Source of the DNA: Leptospira kmetyi serovar Malaysia str. Bejo-Iso9
GTDB lineage: Bacteria > Spirochaetota > Leptospiria > Leptospirales > Leptospiraceae
NCBI RefSeq assembly: GCF_000243735.2
Contig: NZ_AHMP02000003.1
Location: forward strand, 955,001-1,019,000
Length of the DNA: 64,000 nucleotides
Reading direction: 5' to 3'
Positions 48,903 to 57,774 of the stretch are shown piece after piece. Under the pieces are notes generated by a model. That model was not told the DNA's origin, ran no database searches, and saw only the letters and a program-made list of their open reading frames with translations. A program made the position numbers and the translations under genes. How positions within the stretch are numbered: position 1 is the first letter of the stretch; every line of letters begins with the position of its first letter.

Positions 48903-49907
48903 TCAATTCGGACCGGAAGGCCACAAGAATCGATCGAAGGAATAGAATCGTACTCTTTGACGATTGTTCTTATCCGTGCAAGCGCAAGTGTTCCCGCCCA
49001 CTAAGGAACAACCCTGGCAATATCTTCGATTCGTTTCGGGAGGCGGACTCGTTACGATCCACTTCTTTCCGTTCGGATCTGTATAAAAGGAGAATCCTCC
49101 GGAATGTCCGGGTTGATACGTCATCGTATACGTGGTCAACGCGTTATCGGGTCCGAGTTTTGTTTGATTTCCTTTCCAGACTCGGATCACGTTCGGACTT
49201 GCGGAGAATAAAATACAAGCCTTATACCATCCTCCGTTTTTGTAATATACGTCGCAGTCCTGAACCCCGTCCTTTCCCGCGCTGTTGATATTATTTCCGG
49301 TCGTCACGTCTAGAAAACTCGAACAGGTTCCGTCCGTATAATTACACTGTCTTTCGTAGTATTGATCGTAAGAATAGAAGCGCGTCTTTGCCGAAAAACT
49401 TTGGTTGTTCGGATTAGGAATCGACTGTCCTACGAAACCTACGGAATGATCGAAGAATCCCAGATTCTGAACCGTTCCCGCTCCGTTGAATCGATACAAC
49501 TGCGACTTCATATCGATTCCGTTGCTCGTAAATCCCACGTAAGCCCATCCGTTGTAATAGAAGATTCCGCTCGGATGATCGTAAGAAGAACCAGCGTTGA
49601 ACTTACGGATCAATCTTCCGTATTTGTCGTGAACGAAAAGATACGCCGTATTGTTTCCGTTCGTATCCATACAGGAAGAATAGAAATAGTTTCCGTCGAA
49701 TTTGATTCCCTGGGAATGACATCCGTTTTGACTGCTACCGATCGCCGCGGTTCCGACCTCTTCCAAAAAATAATCCACGTTTTCGACCGGATAATCCGCT
49801 CCGCTGATGAGACTTTGTACGTTCAATCCTTGCGCGTTCAGATAAGGCGCCGCCGCGAACAAGATAAAGACCGCGGCGAAGCGCATCTTATTTTTTATAT
49901 ATTTCAT
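48903..49907 (-). CDS. Secreted protein of unknown function, Cys-rich C-terminus
   Basis: 334 aa from the ATG at 49907, giving a signal peptide that ends at PYLNAQ. The mature part is beta-rich with aromatic repeats (GNYFYSSCMDTNGNNTAYLFVHDKYGRLIRKF, HPSGIFYYNGWAYVG), resembling a propeller-like fold, and ends in a cluster of Cys (RRYCQGCSLVGGNTCACTDK). No family recognised. GGGGAGAA lies before the start. Confidence 0.7.
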   Translation of the reverse strand: MKYIKNKMRFAAVFILFAAAPYLNAQGLNVQSLISGADYPVENVDYFLEEVGTAAIGSSQNGCHSQGIKFDGNYFYSSCMDTNGNNTAYLFVHDKYGRLIRKFNAGSSYDHPSGIFYYNGWAYVGFTSNGIDMKSQLYRFNGAGTVQNLGFFDHSVGFVGQSIPNPNNQSFSAKTRFYSYDQYYERQCNYTDGTCSSFLDVTTGNNINSAGKDGVQDCDVYYKNGGWYKACILFSASPNVIRVWKGNQTKLGPDNALTTYTMTYQPGHSGGFSFYTDPNGKKWIVTSPPPETNRRYCQGCSLVGGNTCACTDKNNRQRVRFYSFDRFLWPSGPN

Positions 49908-50371
49908 TTTTATAATATTCTCCCCTTCTCTTTTTTGAATCCAAAACGGTCGGCGCAGAATGTTCGGAAACGGGGGAAGCTTCAATCAATTTTTTATTTC
50001 TTGTTCGAATCGCGGGGACCACCTTATAAGTTAGATATTTTAAAATAAAAACCGCGTTCAAACGGCGATTCCACCGGTTCTTATTTTTAAACTTTCGTTA
50101 GAAAAAATAGAAATCGATCCTGAATCCGCGCGTTTTCCGTTTGTCCAAGACGTCGACGGAAGTACCGACTTTCGAGTCGTCCGATCTTTTTATATTATAG
50201 ATCCGTAAAGAATGGAGACATTCGGATCCGTTTTTCGCTTGTCCGCGACTCAAAACTATGAAGGATTTTTCGTTTAAAGCGAAGACGGTTTAACCGCCGA
50301 TTTACGCTACGGATGCGAAAACTTTCGAAACTTCTTTGCTTCGATCCAAGCCCCGCGATAAGGACAATTCT
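49908..50371. other. 464-bp intergenic region
   Basis: Divergent promoter region for the genes at 49907 and 50372. TATATTATAG near 50190 is a possible -10 element for the plus strand. No gene or clear repeat seen. Confidence 0.4.
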
Positions 50372-51493
50372 ATGAAAAGAATGGAGAATCTCAAAACCCG
50401 AAAGGAATTCCTTAAGGCATTGACCCTTTTAGGCGCGAGCGCCGCGCTCGGTTCCGTGTATGATTGTTCCGGTCTCGACTACGGGGAAGAATCTTTGCGC
50501 CTCCGTAAAACTTCGACCTCGAACGTTTCGACCGATCCGAAATTGGAACTCATACGTTATGCGATCCTTGCTCCTTCCAGTCATAATTCTCAGCCGTGGA
50601 AATTCTCGATGGAGGATAACACGATCCGCATTTTTCCCGATCTTTCCAGAAGACTTCCGTTCGTTGACCCCCAGGATCGGGAATTGTACATAAGCATCGG
50701 ATGCGCTCTCGAAAATTTGGTCGTGGCGGCAAAAGCTTTGGGATTCGAATCCCAAATCGAATCCTTTCCCAAAAACGAACCCAAGGAATGTATTCGCATT
50801 CAACTTTTAAAATCGAAACCGGTCTTAAACGATCCTTTGTTTCTTGCGATTCCCAAAAGACAATCCACTCGAAACGAATACGACGGCAAACCGGTTCCGT
50901 CCGAAGATTTGAAACGCTTGGAATTGGATTCGAAACATTCCCAAGTGAGAACCGTTCTTTTTACGGATCAAAATCGTATGAACCCTTTGGTGGAGTGGAT
51001 TCGGGAAGGAGATCGACTTCAAATCGCGGAGGAAGGTTATGTGGTCGAGCTCAAACAGTGGATACGTTTTAACGAAAACGAAGCGCTTCGAAAAGGAGAC
51101 GGGCTTTTGACTTTGTGCAACGGAGGACCTTCGATTCCTACTTGGGTCGGAAACATTCTATTCTCCCTTGTGCTTTCCGGGCCCTCGCAAGCGGAAGCCG
51201 ATGCGAAACTCGCACGCAGTTCTTCCGGATTTGTAGTCTTCGTCTCGGAGAAAGACGATCGTAACGATTGGATCGAAACCGGAAGATCCTTTGAACGATG
51301 GGCCTTAGCCGCCACTTCTAAAAATATCAAGTGCGCCTTTTTCAATCAACCGATCGAAGTGCCTTCGATCCGCGCACAACTGCAAACTCATCTCAACGTT
51401 GGAAAGAATTTTCCCCAACTTGTGGCGCGTTTCGGTTATTCGAATCCTATGCCTTATTCTCCTCGAAGAAGTCTGCAAGATATTCTTCTTTAA
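50372..51493 (+). CDS. Acg-type nitroreductase-fold protein with N-terminal export signal
   Basis: 373 aa from the ATG at 50372. The N-terminus KTRKEFLKALTLLGASAALGS is Tat-like but has a single Arg, followed by YDC, a possible lipid Cys. Then a nitroreductase fold: AILAPSSHNSQPWKF, LYISIGCALENLVVAAKALGF, RQSTRNEYDGKPVP. This pattern matches the Acg/nitroreductase group (Mycobacterium Rv2032-like), some of which bind FMN without turnover. Location and activity are uncertain. Confidence 0.78.
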   Translation: MKRMENLKTRKEFLKALTLLGASAALGSVYDCSGLDYGEESLRLRKTSTSNVSTDPKLELIRYAILAPSSHNSQPWKFSMEDNTIRIFPDLSRRLPFVDPQDRELYISIGCALENLVVAAKALGFESQIESFPKNEPKECIRIQLLKSKPVLNDPLFLAIPKRQSTRNEYDGKPVPSEDLKRLELDSKHSQVRTVLFTDQNRMNPLVEWIREGDRLQIAEEGYVVELKQWIRFNENEALRKGDGLLTLCNGGPSIPTWVGNILFSLVLSGPSQAEADAKLARSSSGFVVFVSEKDDRNDWIETGRSFERWALAATSKNIKCAFFNQPIEVPSIRAQLQTHLNVGKNFPQLVARFGYSNPMPYSPRRSLQDILL

Positions 51494-51560
51494 TGCGAAG
51501 AGAATTCTCCATAACTGATTCCACCGCTTAAGTTTAGAGTTAGCAATTTAACGTTAGCCG

Positions 51561-53342
51561 TTAGCGGGTAAGCATCGAACCGAACGCGGAGTTCGCGGAA
51601 GAAGTGATGATGAAGTTGCCCGAGGTCGGCGAAGAAGCGGTGATCCCGGTTCCGCCGGGACTCAAGTGAATATAACCTTTTCCCGCGCCCGCCGTATTCG
51701 ATTGGGCGGCGGAGATCAAATCGGCAAAACCGTCCCCGTTCAGATCGGAAAAGCCAGCGGTCCCGTACACGTCTCCCCCAATCTCTCCTAAAATCACCGT
51801 ACTCGGCGTTCCGGAAATCACCGCTCCTGAAAAATGATAAATGGAAATTTTTCCCATACTTCCCGCAAACGACGAAGAACTCGAAAGAAAGTCCAGATAG
51901 CCGTCTCCGTTGACGTCGCCTAACGCTAAAAAGCCGCCGAAGTTTTCCGCGGTGCTCCCGGTCAGTTTCGGAGTCGCGCTCGTAGGAGTTGCGGCGGTGA
52001 TTCCGGTCGGAGATCCGTAAAACACATACGCAGCTCCCTGGTTCCCCAAATATCCCGGAGCGCCTACGGTAAGATCTTCGAATCCGTCGCGGTTGATATC
52101 GTTCGATTGCAGACTCATTCCGAAGTTATTGCTCGCGGCTTCTCCCGTTAATGTTAATGCGACACCGGAAGCGGTGTTCGTCGTGGTGATTCCCGCAGGA
52201 CCGGTGCTGTGAAAGATATAAATTCTTCCCGCGCCTCCGCTGTATGTGTTCGCGTCCACGATCAGATCGCAGAAACCGTCCCCGTTCAAATCTCCCAATT
52301 CAAGAGCGGATCCGAAGTTGCTTCCGGGACCGGTGATGGAAGTGATCGGAGTCGAATTTACGCCGGAAGCGCTTCCCGCATAAATTCGTACGGTTCCCGA
52401 TCCGATATAACCGCTTGCGGCGATATCCGTAATTCCGTCCCCGTTCACGTCTCCCAAAGATAAAGCGTATCCGAGCTGATCCGCCGCGGCGTTGGTAAGA
52501 ACCACGTCCGCGTTCGCGTCCGTCGTGGCGACGATTCCCGTTGGGCCCTTGCTGTAAAACACGTAGACCTTTCCTACGTTTCCTCCGTACTCGTAAGAAG
52601 CTCCGGCGACCAAGTCGGAATAACCGTCCGCGTTCACGTCTCCCAAAGAAAGAACGTAACCGAACGAACTCGAAGCGCTTCCCGTAATCGTAGTCTGCGC
52701 CATGGTTCGATTGGTAGGATTGTAACCTCCGAGTCCGATTCCGTAGAAGACAGAAATTTCACCGTTCTTAGTCGTACTGAAAAAGGAAGAAGTGATCGCG
52801 ACGTCCGCAATTCCGTCTCCGTTGATATCCTTATTCTTCCCTTTGCGAACCGAGAAGTTGAGAATCTGGGAAGAATTTCCCGAAAAGTCCACGCTCTTAA
52901 CGCTGATCGTGTGTAGACTTCCCGATTTCCAAGAAGAAGGAACGATAAAACGCCAGGCCTGCGCTCCTTGCGCCGGTTGATACGCCCCTCCGTCCAAACT
53001 CACGAGAACCTGCGTCAATAAAAGATCGTCGCTCGCGGTTCCCACGATAAAACCGGATTCTAAAATTCCTTCATGAGAGGACGGGAGATTGGTTACGGAA
53101 AGTAAGGGGGGCGTGCTGTCCAAACATCTTCCGGATAAGACGCACTCGAGAATTTCAGTTTCCCACCAAGCCTTGGAAAAGGCGATCTCGGGATTGTAAA
53201 CGGGTCTTACACACTGAGTGAAAAGAAAGAATGCGATACAAACGCTCAGAGTTCGGCTTAAATTCCGTAAAAAACTGCGACGAAAATTAATGCGAAATCT
53301 AACGAGCGTACACGTTTTTGTAAATAAATTTCCGAACAACAC
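51561..53342 (-). CDS. FG-GAP/integrin-like beta-propeller lipoprotein
   Basis: 593-aa lipoprotein from a GTG at 53342 with a long basic N-terminus; lipobox FLFTQC. An Ig-like domain (about 60-165) is followed by seven FG-GAP blades, each with a Ca-binding DxNxDG loop: DINGDGIADV, DVNADGYSDL, DVNGDGITDI, DLNGDGFCDL, DINRDGFEDL, DVNGDGYLDF, DLNGDGFADL. Seven blades make a complete propeller like that of integrin alpha. Probably a surface adhesin or binding protein; no ATG is available near the start. Confidence 0.85.
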   Translation of the reverse strand: MLFGNLFTKTCTLVRFRINFRRSFLRNLSRTLSVCIAFFLFTQCVRPVYNPEIAFSKAWWETEILECVLSGRCLDSTPPLLSVTNLPSSHEGILESGFIVGTASDDLLLTQVLVSLDGGAYQPAQGAQAWRFIVPSSWKSGSLHTISVKSVDFSGNSSQILNFSVRKGKNKDINGDGIADVAITSSFFSTTKNGEISVFYGIGLGGYNPTNRTMAQTTITGSASSSFGYVLSLGDVNADGYSDLVAGASYEYGGNVGKVYVFYSKGPTGIVATTDANADVVLTNAAADQLGYALSLGDVNGDGITDIAASGYIGSGTVRIYAGSASGVNSTPITSITGPGSNFGSALELGDLNGDGFCDLIVDANTYSGGAGRIYIFHSTGPAGITTTNTASGVALTLTGEAASNNFGMSLQSNDINRDGFEDLTVGAPGYLGNQGAAYVFYGSPTGITAATPTSATPKLTGSTAENFGGFLALGDVNGDGYLDFLSSSSSFAGSMGKISIYHFSGAVISGTPSTVILGEIGGDVYGTAGFSDLNGDGFADLISAAQSNTAGAGKGYIHLSPGGTGITASSPTSGNFIITSSANSAFGSMLTR

Positions 53343-53493
53343 AGATTTCGATTCTTAAAGTCAAGGACTCAAAGGGATCATTGATTCAAAGGAATGACAA
53401 AGACAAGAATATTTTGCATTCGCTTGAAATGTTTCTACGAGGTTTCGGAAAGAAAAGAAACGGGAGACATCGCGCTACGCAAACGAGGGATTG

Positions 53494-53949
53494 TCATTTT
53501 TTTCCTTGATTTCCCATCCAACGCAAAGGACCGGAACCGTATCGGCCCAGACGATCCCCCGGATTGGCGAGTTTACAACGCGCCAGAGAAAGACAACCGC
53601 AACCGATACAAACCGACAAACCGTTTTTCAAACGTTCGAGCTCCGCGATTTTCTCGTCGATTCTACTGCTCCAGGTTCGGGAAAGTTTGGACCAGTCTTG
53701 TCCGTTCGGCGTGTAATCCTCGGGAAGTTTCGCGACTTCCACTGCGATTTCTTCCAGGGACAATCCGACCTTTTGCGCGAACACGATGAACGCGATTCTT
53801 CTCAAAACGTAACGAGGATACAAACGATGCCCCGATCCCGATCTTTGAGAGAAGAGCAATCCTCTTTCCTCATAAAACCGCAGAGCCGAAGATGCGACCC
53901 CGCTCCGTTTGGAAACCTGACCGATCGTCAAAAGCTCTTCCTTATCCAT
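53494..53949 (-). CDS. soxR: Redox regulator SoxR
   Basis: 151-aa MerR-family activator. HTH TIGQVSKRSGVASSALRFYEERGLL, dimerisation helix, and the SoxR [2Fe-2S] cluster motif C114-x2-C117-x-C119-x5-C125 (CIGCGCLSLARC). Redox-cycling compounds oxidise the cluster and activate the target promoter. It is divergent from an MFS transporter whose promoter has a SoxR-box in a 19-bp spacer, as in SoxR systems that control efflux pumps. No soxS is nearby. Confidence 0.95.
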   Translation of the reverse strand: MDKEELLTIGQVSKRSGVASSALRFYEERGLLFSQRSGSGHRLYPRYVLRRIAFIVFAQKVGLSLEEIAVEVAKLPEDYTPNGQDWSKLSRTWSSRIDEKIAELERLKNGLSVCIGCGCLSLARCKLANPGDRLGRYGSGPLRWMGNQGKK

Positions 53950-54006
53950 AATCCTCCCGGGGTTTTTAGAAACGTTTCGATCGTTTCGTTATTTTGAAAA
54001 ATAGAT

Positions 54007-54028
54007 TTCAAGTTTAATTGAACTTGAA
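54007..54028. promoter_or_regulatory. Second SoxR-like dyad near the soxR start
   Basis: TTCAAGTT (54007-54014) and AACTTGAA (54021-54028) with a 6-bp spacer, 58 bp from the soxR ATG. It shares the TCAAG half-site with the main box, so it may mediate autoregulation. Confidence 0.5.
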
Positions 54029-54093
54029 GTTTTTTTTATTTTTAAAATCCTCAACTTTTTTTCGGTTTTATCCAAAAAAATCGCGATCGGCCC

Positions 54094-54124
54094 TTTACTT
54101 CAAGTGCGCTTGAACTTGTATATT
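54094..54124 (+). promoter_or_regulatory. SoxR-dependent promoter with 19-bp spacer
   Basis: -35 TTTACT (54094-54099), spacer of exactly 19 bp, -10 TATATT (54119-54124). The spacer contains the dyad TTCAAGTGCGCTTGAA (54099-54114; half-sites TCAAG/CTTGA, 4-bp centre, as in the enterobacterial box). An overlong spacer that the activator must distort is the hallmark of MerR/SoxR promoters. Confidence 0.8.
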
Positions 54125-54160
54125 GTTCTGATCCAAGTTTCGACTTAGAGGAAAAGACGC

Positions 54161-54292
54161 ATGACTTTAGAAAACGAAGATTCAAATATGGAAGTCGGAA
54201 GGAAAATTCCGACCGCTAAAACCGACGGGGATTTTAAAAAAACGATAACTCGTCGGTTTTTTAATACGATTTTAAACGGGAATACAGTATGA
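54161..54292 (+). CDS. 43-aa leader ORF coupled to the transporter
   Basis: 43 codons from the ATG at 54161, with GAGG 9 nt upstream, to a TGA at 54290-54292 that overlaps the MFS ATG (ATGA). The peptide is MTLENEDSNMEVGRK followed by a basic stretch ending in TILNGNTV; no family. It is the first ORF on the SoxR-controlled transcript and lies across two alternative hairpins, so it may be a regulatory leader peptide rather than a functional product. Confidence 0.6.
   Translation: MTLENEDSNMEVGRKIPTAKTDGDFKKTITRRFFNTILNGNTV
54194..54262 (+). terminator. Attenuator-like alternative hairpins in the MFS leader
   Basis: Segments: 1 GTCGGAA (54194-54200), 2 TTCCGAC (54207-54213), 3 AAAACCGACG (54218-54227), 4 CGTCGGTTTT (54251-54260, then TT). 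1:2 and 3:4 form hairpins, 3:4 being terminator-like with a T-run; the CCGAC/GTCGG cores also allow 1:3 and 2:4 pairing. Confidence 0.45.
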
Positions 54293-55566
54293 AACCCACG
54301 TTCACCAACTATCAGAAATTCATCATCGGACTTCTCGCGTTTATACAATTTACGGTAGTGCTCGACTTTATGATTCTTTCTCCGTTGGGAGTTCAAGTGA
54401 TGGAGAATCTGAACATCACTCCCTTGGATTTCGGTTTAGTCGTCTCCGCATACGCATTCAGCGCGGGCGCTTCCGGAATTTTAGCCGCGGGTTTTGCGGA
54501 TAAATTCGATCGAAAGAATATTCTACTTTTCTTTTACGGAGGTTTCGTTCTCGGAACCGCGTTTTGCGGATTGGCTACGACCTACGAATACCTTCTCGCC
54601 GCGAGAATCGTAACCGGACTTTTCGGCGGTGTGATCGCTTCCGTAAGCTTCGCGATCATCGCGGATCTTTTTCCTATGGAAGTCCGTGGAAGAGTGATGG
54701 GATTCGTAATGACCGCGTTTGCGGCCAGTCAGGTTTTCGGTCTTCCGGTCAGCGTATTCGTATCCAATATCTGGGGATGGCAGGCGCCTTTCTGGTTGAT
54801 CACCGGAGTCAGCGCGTTAGTCGGAATCGCGGCCTTCGTACGGGTCAAACCGATCACCGCACATTTAAAAACGCCCGGCACACAAAGGAACGCGGTCAAA
54901 CATCTTTTTAAAACCGCGACCAACGGAAATTATCTTCCGGGATTTATGGCGACGATGATTTTGGCGACGGGCGGTTTTATGTTGATGCCTTTCGGAAGCG
55001 CGTTTACGGTTCACAACCTTGGCTTGACTTTGGACGATCTTCCTTTGATCTATATGGTTACGGGACTTGTGAGTATCGGAGCCGGTCCGGTGATCGGAAG
55101 ACTCGCGGATTCCATCGGAAAATACAACGTGTTCGCGGCGGCTTCGGTGGTTGCGATCGCGATCATTCTTTATTATACGAGAATGGAAAGATCCCCTCTT
55201 TGGTTCGTGATTCTCATCAACTGTTCCCTCTTTATTCCGATCACGGGCAGAATGATTTCGGCGAACGCGTTGACTTCGGCGATTCCCGATCTTCCGGATC
55301 GAGGCGCGTATATGGCGATCAGCTCTTCCCTTCAACAAATCTCCGGCGGAATCGCGGCGTATTGCGCGGGTTTGATCGTGGTTCAAACGAACACGGGGCG
55401 TTTATCAGGGTATGAGAATTTAGGTTACGTAGTCGCGATTGCGATCTTAGCTACGATCGCGATGATGTATAAGGTCAACGCTCAAGTTTCGAATAAGAAT
55501 TCTTCCCCGGCTAAACCCCAAGTGGATGCGGCTCCGACGCCTCAGGAAGTTGTGATCGAAAACTGA
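54289..55566 (+). CDS. MFS transporter (DHA1-type efflux)
   Basis: 425-aa protein with twelve predicted membrane helices. The motif-A region reads AAGFADKFDRKNILLFFYGG, and ARIVTGLFGGVIASVSFAIIADLFP matches the drug:H+ antiporter 1 (AraJ/Bcr-like) signature. Start overlaps the 43-aa ORF stop. Its SoxR-controlled position suggests export of redox-active compounds or their products. A hydrophilic Pro/Ala tail ends the protein. Confidence 0.9.
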   Translation: MKPTFTNYQKFIIGLLAFIQFTVVLDFMILSPLGVQVMENLNITPLDFGLVVSAYAFSAGASGILAAGFADKFDRKNILLFFYGGFVLGTAFCGLATTYEYLLAARIVTGLFGGVIASVSFAIIADLFPMEVRGRVMGFVMTAFAASQVFGLPVSVFVSNIWGWQAPFWLITGVSALVGIAAFVRVKPITAHLKTPGTQRNAVKHLFKTATNGNYLPGFMATMILATGGFMLMPFGSAFTVHNLGLTLDDLPLIYMVTGLVSIGAGPVIGRLADSIGKYNVFAAASVVAIAIILYYTRMERSPLWFVILINCSLFIPITGRMISANALTSAIPDLPDRGAYMAISSSLQQISGGIAAYCAGLIVVQTNTGRLSGYENLGYVVAIAILATIAMMYKVNAQVSNKNSSPAKPQVDAAPTPQEVVIEN

Positions 55567-55764
55567 GATTTTTCCGGATCCATTTTTATTCGGGATTCAT
55601 ACGATTTGAATTCGATTGAGAATAAAACAGGCCCGAGCTTTTGCAAAAGAAAGCCCGGGTCTTTTTGATTCCCGCGTATTCCGAAATCGGAATATGTTTC
55701 GTCAAATAGAACACAATCAAAACGGAATATGCAGAATCATTTATATAGTACGAAACTCGGATTC

Positions 55765-57594
55765 TTATCTTGAAAAACGAAATTTCTCGTTATCGGTCCA
55801 AGCGCAAGGCCATTGAATCAAAAGCCCCCCGTCCCCAAGAGCCGCACCCGCGATGTCCAAACACTGAGAACTGTGTTTCGCTTGTATCGAAAAGTAGCCG
55901 TCTCCATAAGGAAGAAGTTGAAATCTTTGATTGGCTCCACTTCCGCAAGAATACTGCACGACGTTGGTTCCCGAAGACGCGGACGCGCCTTTGACATCCA
56001 TACACTTTCCGCTGTGTCTCGCGGAGATTTTAAAGGATCCGTCTCCGGTGGATTCGAACATCCACTTCTCGTTGTCCACTCCCCAGTTCGTATATTGATC
56101 CAAGTTCACGTTATCCGCCGTGCTTGCGCCGGGAACGTCCAAAACCTTTCCGCTGTGTTTTGCAGTGATCGCGGAGAAATCCGAACCGATCGGATCGTTC
56201 AGAAAGGGCATATTCTCCCCTAAAGATGATTTGGAACAACCGTCCTTTCCGCAACCGCCCATAGAAGGCAGACTTCCCGTTTGTTCGATCGGATGTCCGA
56301 TTCCGTCAAAACAACCGGAACCGGTACAGTTCATCCAAGCCGGAAAAGAATTTCCTCTTTGTAAAAGAACGAGATTGTTCCAAGTATCCATGTGATAGTC
56401 GTTGTTCCCTGTGTTTCTAAAATCCTCGAAATACAAACAACCGCCCGATCCGCCCGAATCGTGAAAACTTCCGTGCGCATTCTTACCTACGTAGGCGATG
56501 GGATGATTGCCGGTCGTTTCAAAACTTCCGAGTTCCTTCGCATACCAACCGCCGTGTTGATAGAACGCGACTCGTTTGAGTTGTCCTCCCACTACAAGAA
56601 CCGCGACCGATTCCCAATCTGCGGAATGAGAACCCGCGCTCAAAAAACAAGTGCTCTGCCACGCGTAAAAGAACCAATAACGTATGAGAACGGAATTCGT
56701 TCCCACTTGGCTCGCCATATAATAGATGGGAACCTGGTTGTTCTGAATCGTGGAATAGTTTTTGTTGCAGAGAGAAATCGGGTCGGCTCCGAGTTGTCTT
56801 TGTTGATAGTAGGTTCCCGCGTCGCTCGGAAAACATTTGCTCTGATCTCCCGACCCGGTTCCGAATTCCTGATCGAATCTCAAACGAGGCGCGAACTGAT
56901 GCGCTAAAGAATCCAGATCCAACGTAGGTCCGCCCGCGTCGGCTTGACAAAGATACAATTCTTTGTTGTCGCAATAACGTCCGCTACATCGGGCGCCCGC
57001 GATGTACATGGATTCGGGCGCGACGAACTTTCCTCCGCTTTCTTCGGAGATGGGAGAAGTCCAATAACAATTCGTTCTTGTTCCTCCGTTGTCGAGTTGG
57101 GAACAACGAAGCGCGATGTTATCGCAATAACTTCCCGAACACTGAATGCCCGTAACGAATCCGTTGTTCGCGCAGATCCTTTCGTTCGGACTTTCTTCCG
57201 AAAAAAAATCCGTCCACCAACTGTTCGTCTGCGTAAAACCGGATTCCACGTTTAATAAATTTACGTTGTCGCAATAACGTCCGTCGCATCGCAGACCTTG
57301 CGTTAAAAACGAACCTCCGCTTTGGATCGCGGGAGATCCGTCCGTCGTCCACGAAAGCCAATGAGGCGGATAACTTTCCGTATGAAAATACGTTCTTGCG
57401 TTCTCCGTTCCCGTGTTCGAAACTTTTGCGGAACCGAAAACGTTCGACACGTTTTCGATCGACAACAACGACGCGAGCGACTCGAACTCTTTCGACGTTC
57501 CGTTTCCATTCTTCCCATTGCAAAAGACGAACGTCGCCGATACGATACACGCCAACACCAAAGCGCTTAGACTCCGGGTGATCTTTCTCTTCAT
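55765..57594 (-). CDS. Vps62-like / ricin B lectin lipoprotein
   Basis: 609-aa putative lipoprotein (signal ending ATFVFC, Cys25). Mosaic: residues 80-230 hold three repeats with CxGxYCDN (CDGRYCDN, CSGSYCDN, CSGRYCDN); residues 235-440 resemble a Vps62/DUF946 domain (APRLRFD, VLIRYWFFYAWQ, ADWESVAVLVVGG, HGGWYAKELG); residues 470-609 are three ricin-B lectin repeats (HSGKVLDVPGAS, HSGKCMDVKGAS, HSSQCLDIAGAA with QxW/F-type ends). It looks like a secreted carbohydrate-binding, possibly toxin-like, protein. It differs from Leptospira PF07598 virulence-modifying proteins, which carry the lectin domain N-terminally. Confidence 0.82.
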   Translation of the reverse strand: MKRKITRSLSALVLACIVSATFVFCNGKNGNGTSKEFESLASLLSIENVSNVFGSAKVSNTGTENARTYFHTESYPPHWLSWTTDGSPAIQSGGSFLTQGLRCDGRYCDNVNLLNVESGFTQTNSWWTDFFSEESPNERICANNGFVTGIQCSGSYCDNIALRCSQLDNGGTRTNCYWTSPISEESGGKFVAPESMYIAGARCSGRYCDNKELYLCQADAGGPTLDLDSLAHQFAPRLRFDQEFGTGSGDQSKCFPSDAGTYYQQRQLGADPISLCNKNYSTIQNNQVPIYYMASQVGTNSVLIRYWFFYAWQSTCFLSAGSHSADWESVAVLVVGGQLKRVAFYQHGGWYAKELGSFETTGNHPIAYVGKNAHGSFHDSGGSGGCLYFEDFRNTGNNDYHMDTWNNLVLLQRGNSFPAWMNCTGSGCFDGIGHPIEQTGSLPSMGGCGKDGCSKSSLGENMPFLNDPIGSDFSAITAKHSGKVLDVPGASTADNVNLDQYTNWGVDNEKWMFESTGDGSFKISARHSGKCMDVKGASASSGTNVVQYSCGSGANQRFQLLPYGDGYFSIQAKHSSQCLDIAGAALGDGGLLIQWPCAWTDNEKFRFSR

Positions 57595-57774
57595 CTGAAA
57601 TCCCCTTTTTATTCTTTAGTTTTTTATAAAATTCAGGAGCGTTCTTAATAACACGGGAGACTTAATTCTCACTTATTTCGGAACGAATTAACAAAGGTTA
57701 ATAACGGGGATTCTTCGCGATCCGTCCTAGTTTACAGATAAACGGATTCCGGGCCGAAAGGTAAGGTAAAGAAT

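Noticed and set aside
48602..49288. 228-aa plus-strand frame across the SH3 and secreted-protein genes
   Set aside because: Runs antisense over two better genes and through their terminator; Arg/Ser-rich shadow.
56392..56907. Plus-strand frames opposite the lectin lipoprotein
   Set aside because: Antisense shadows; the minus frame has clear ricin and CxGxYCDN repeats.
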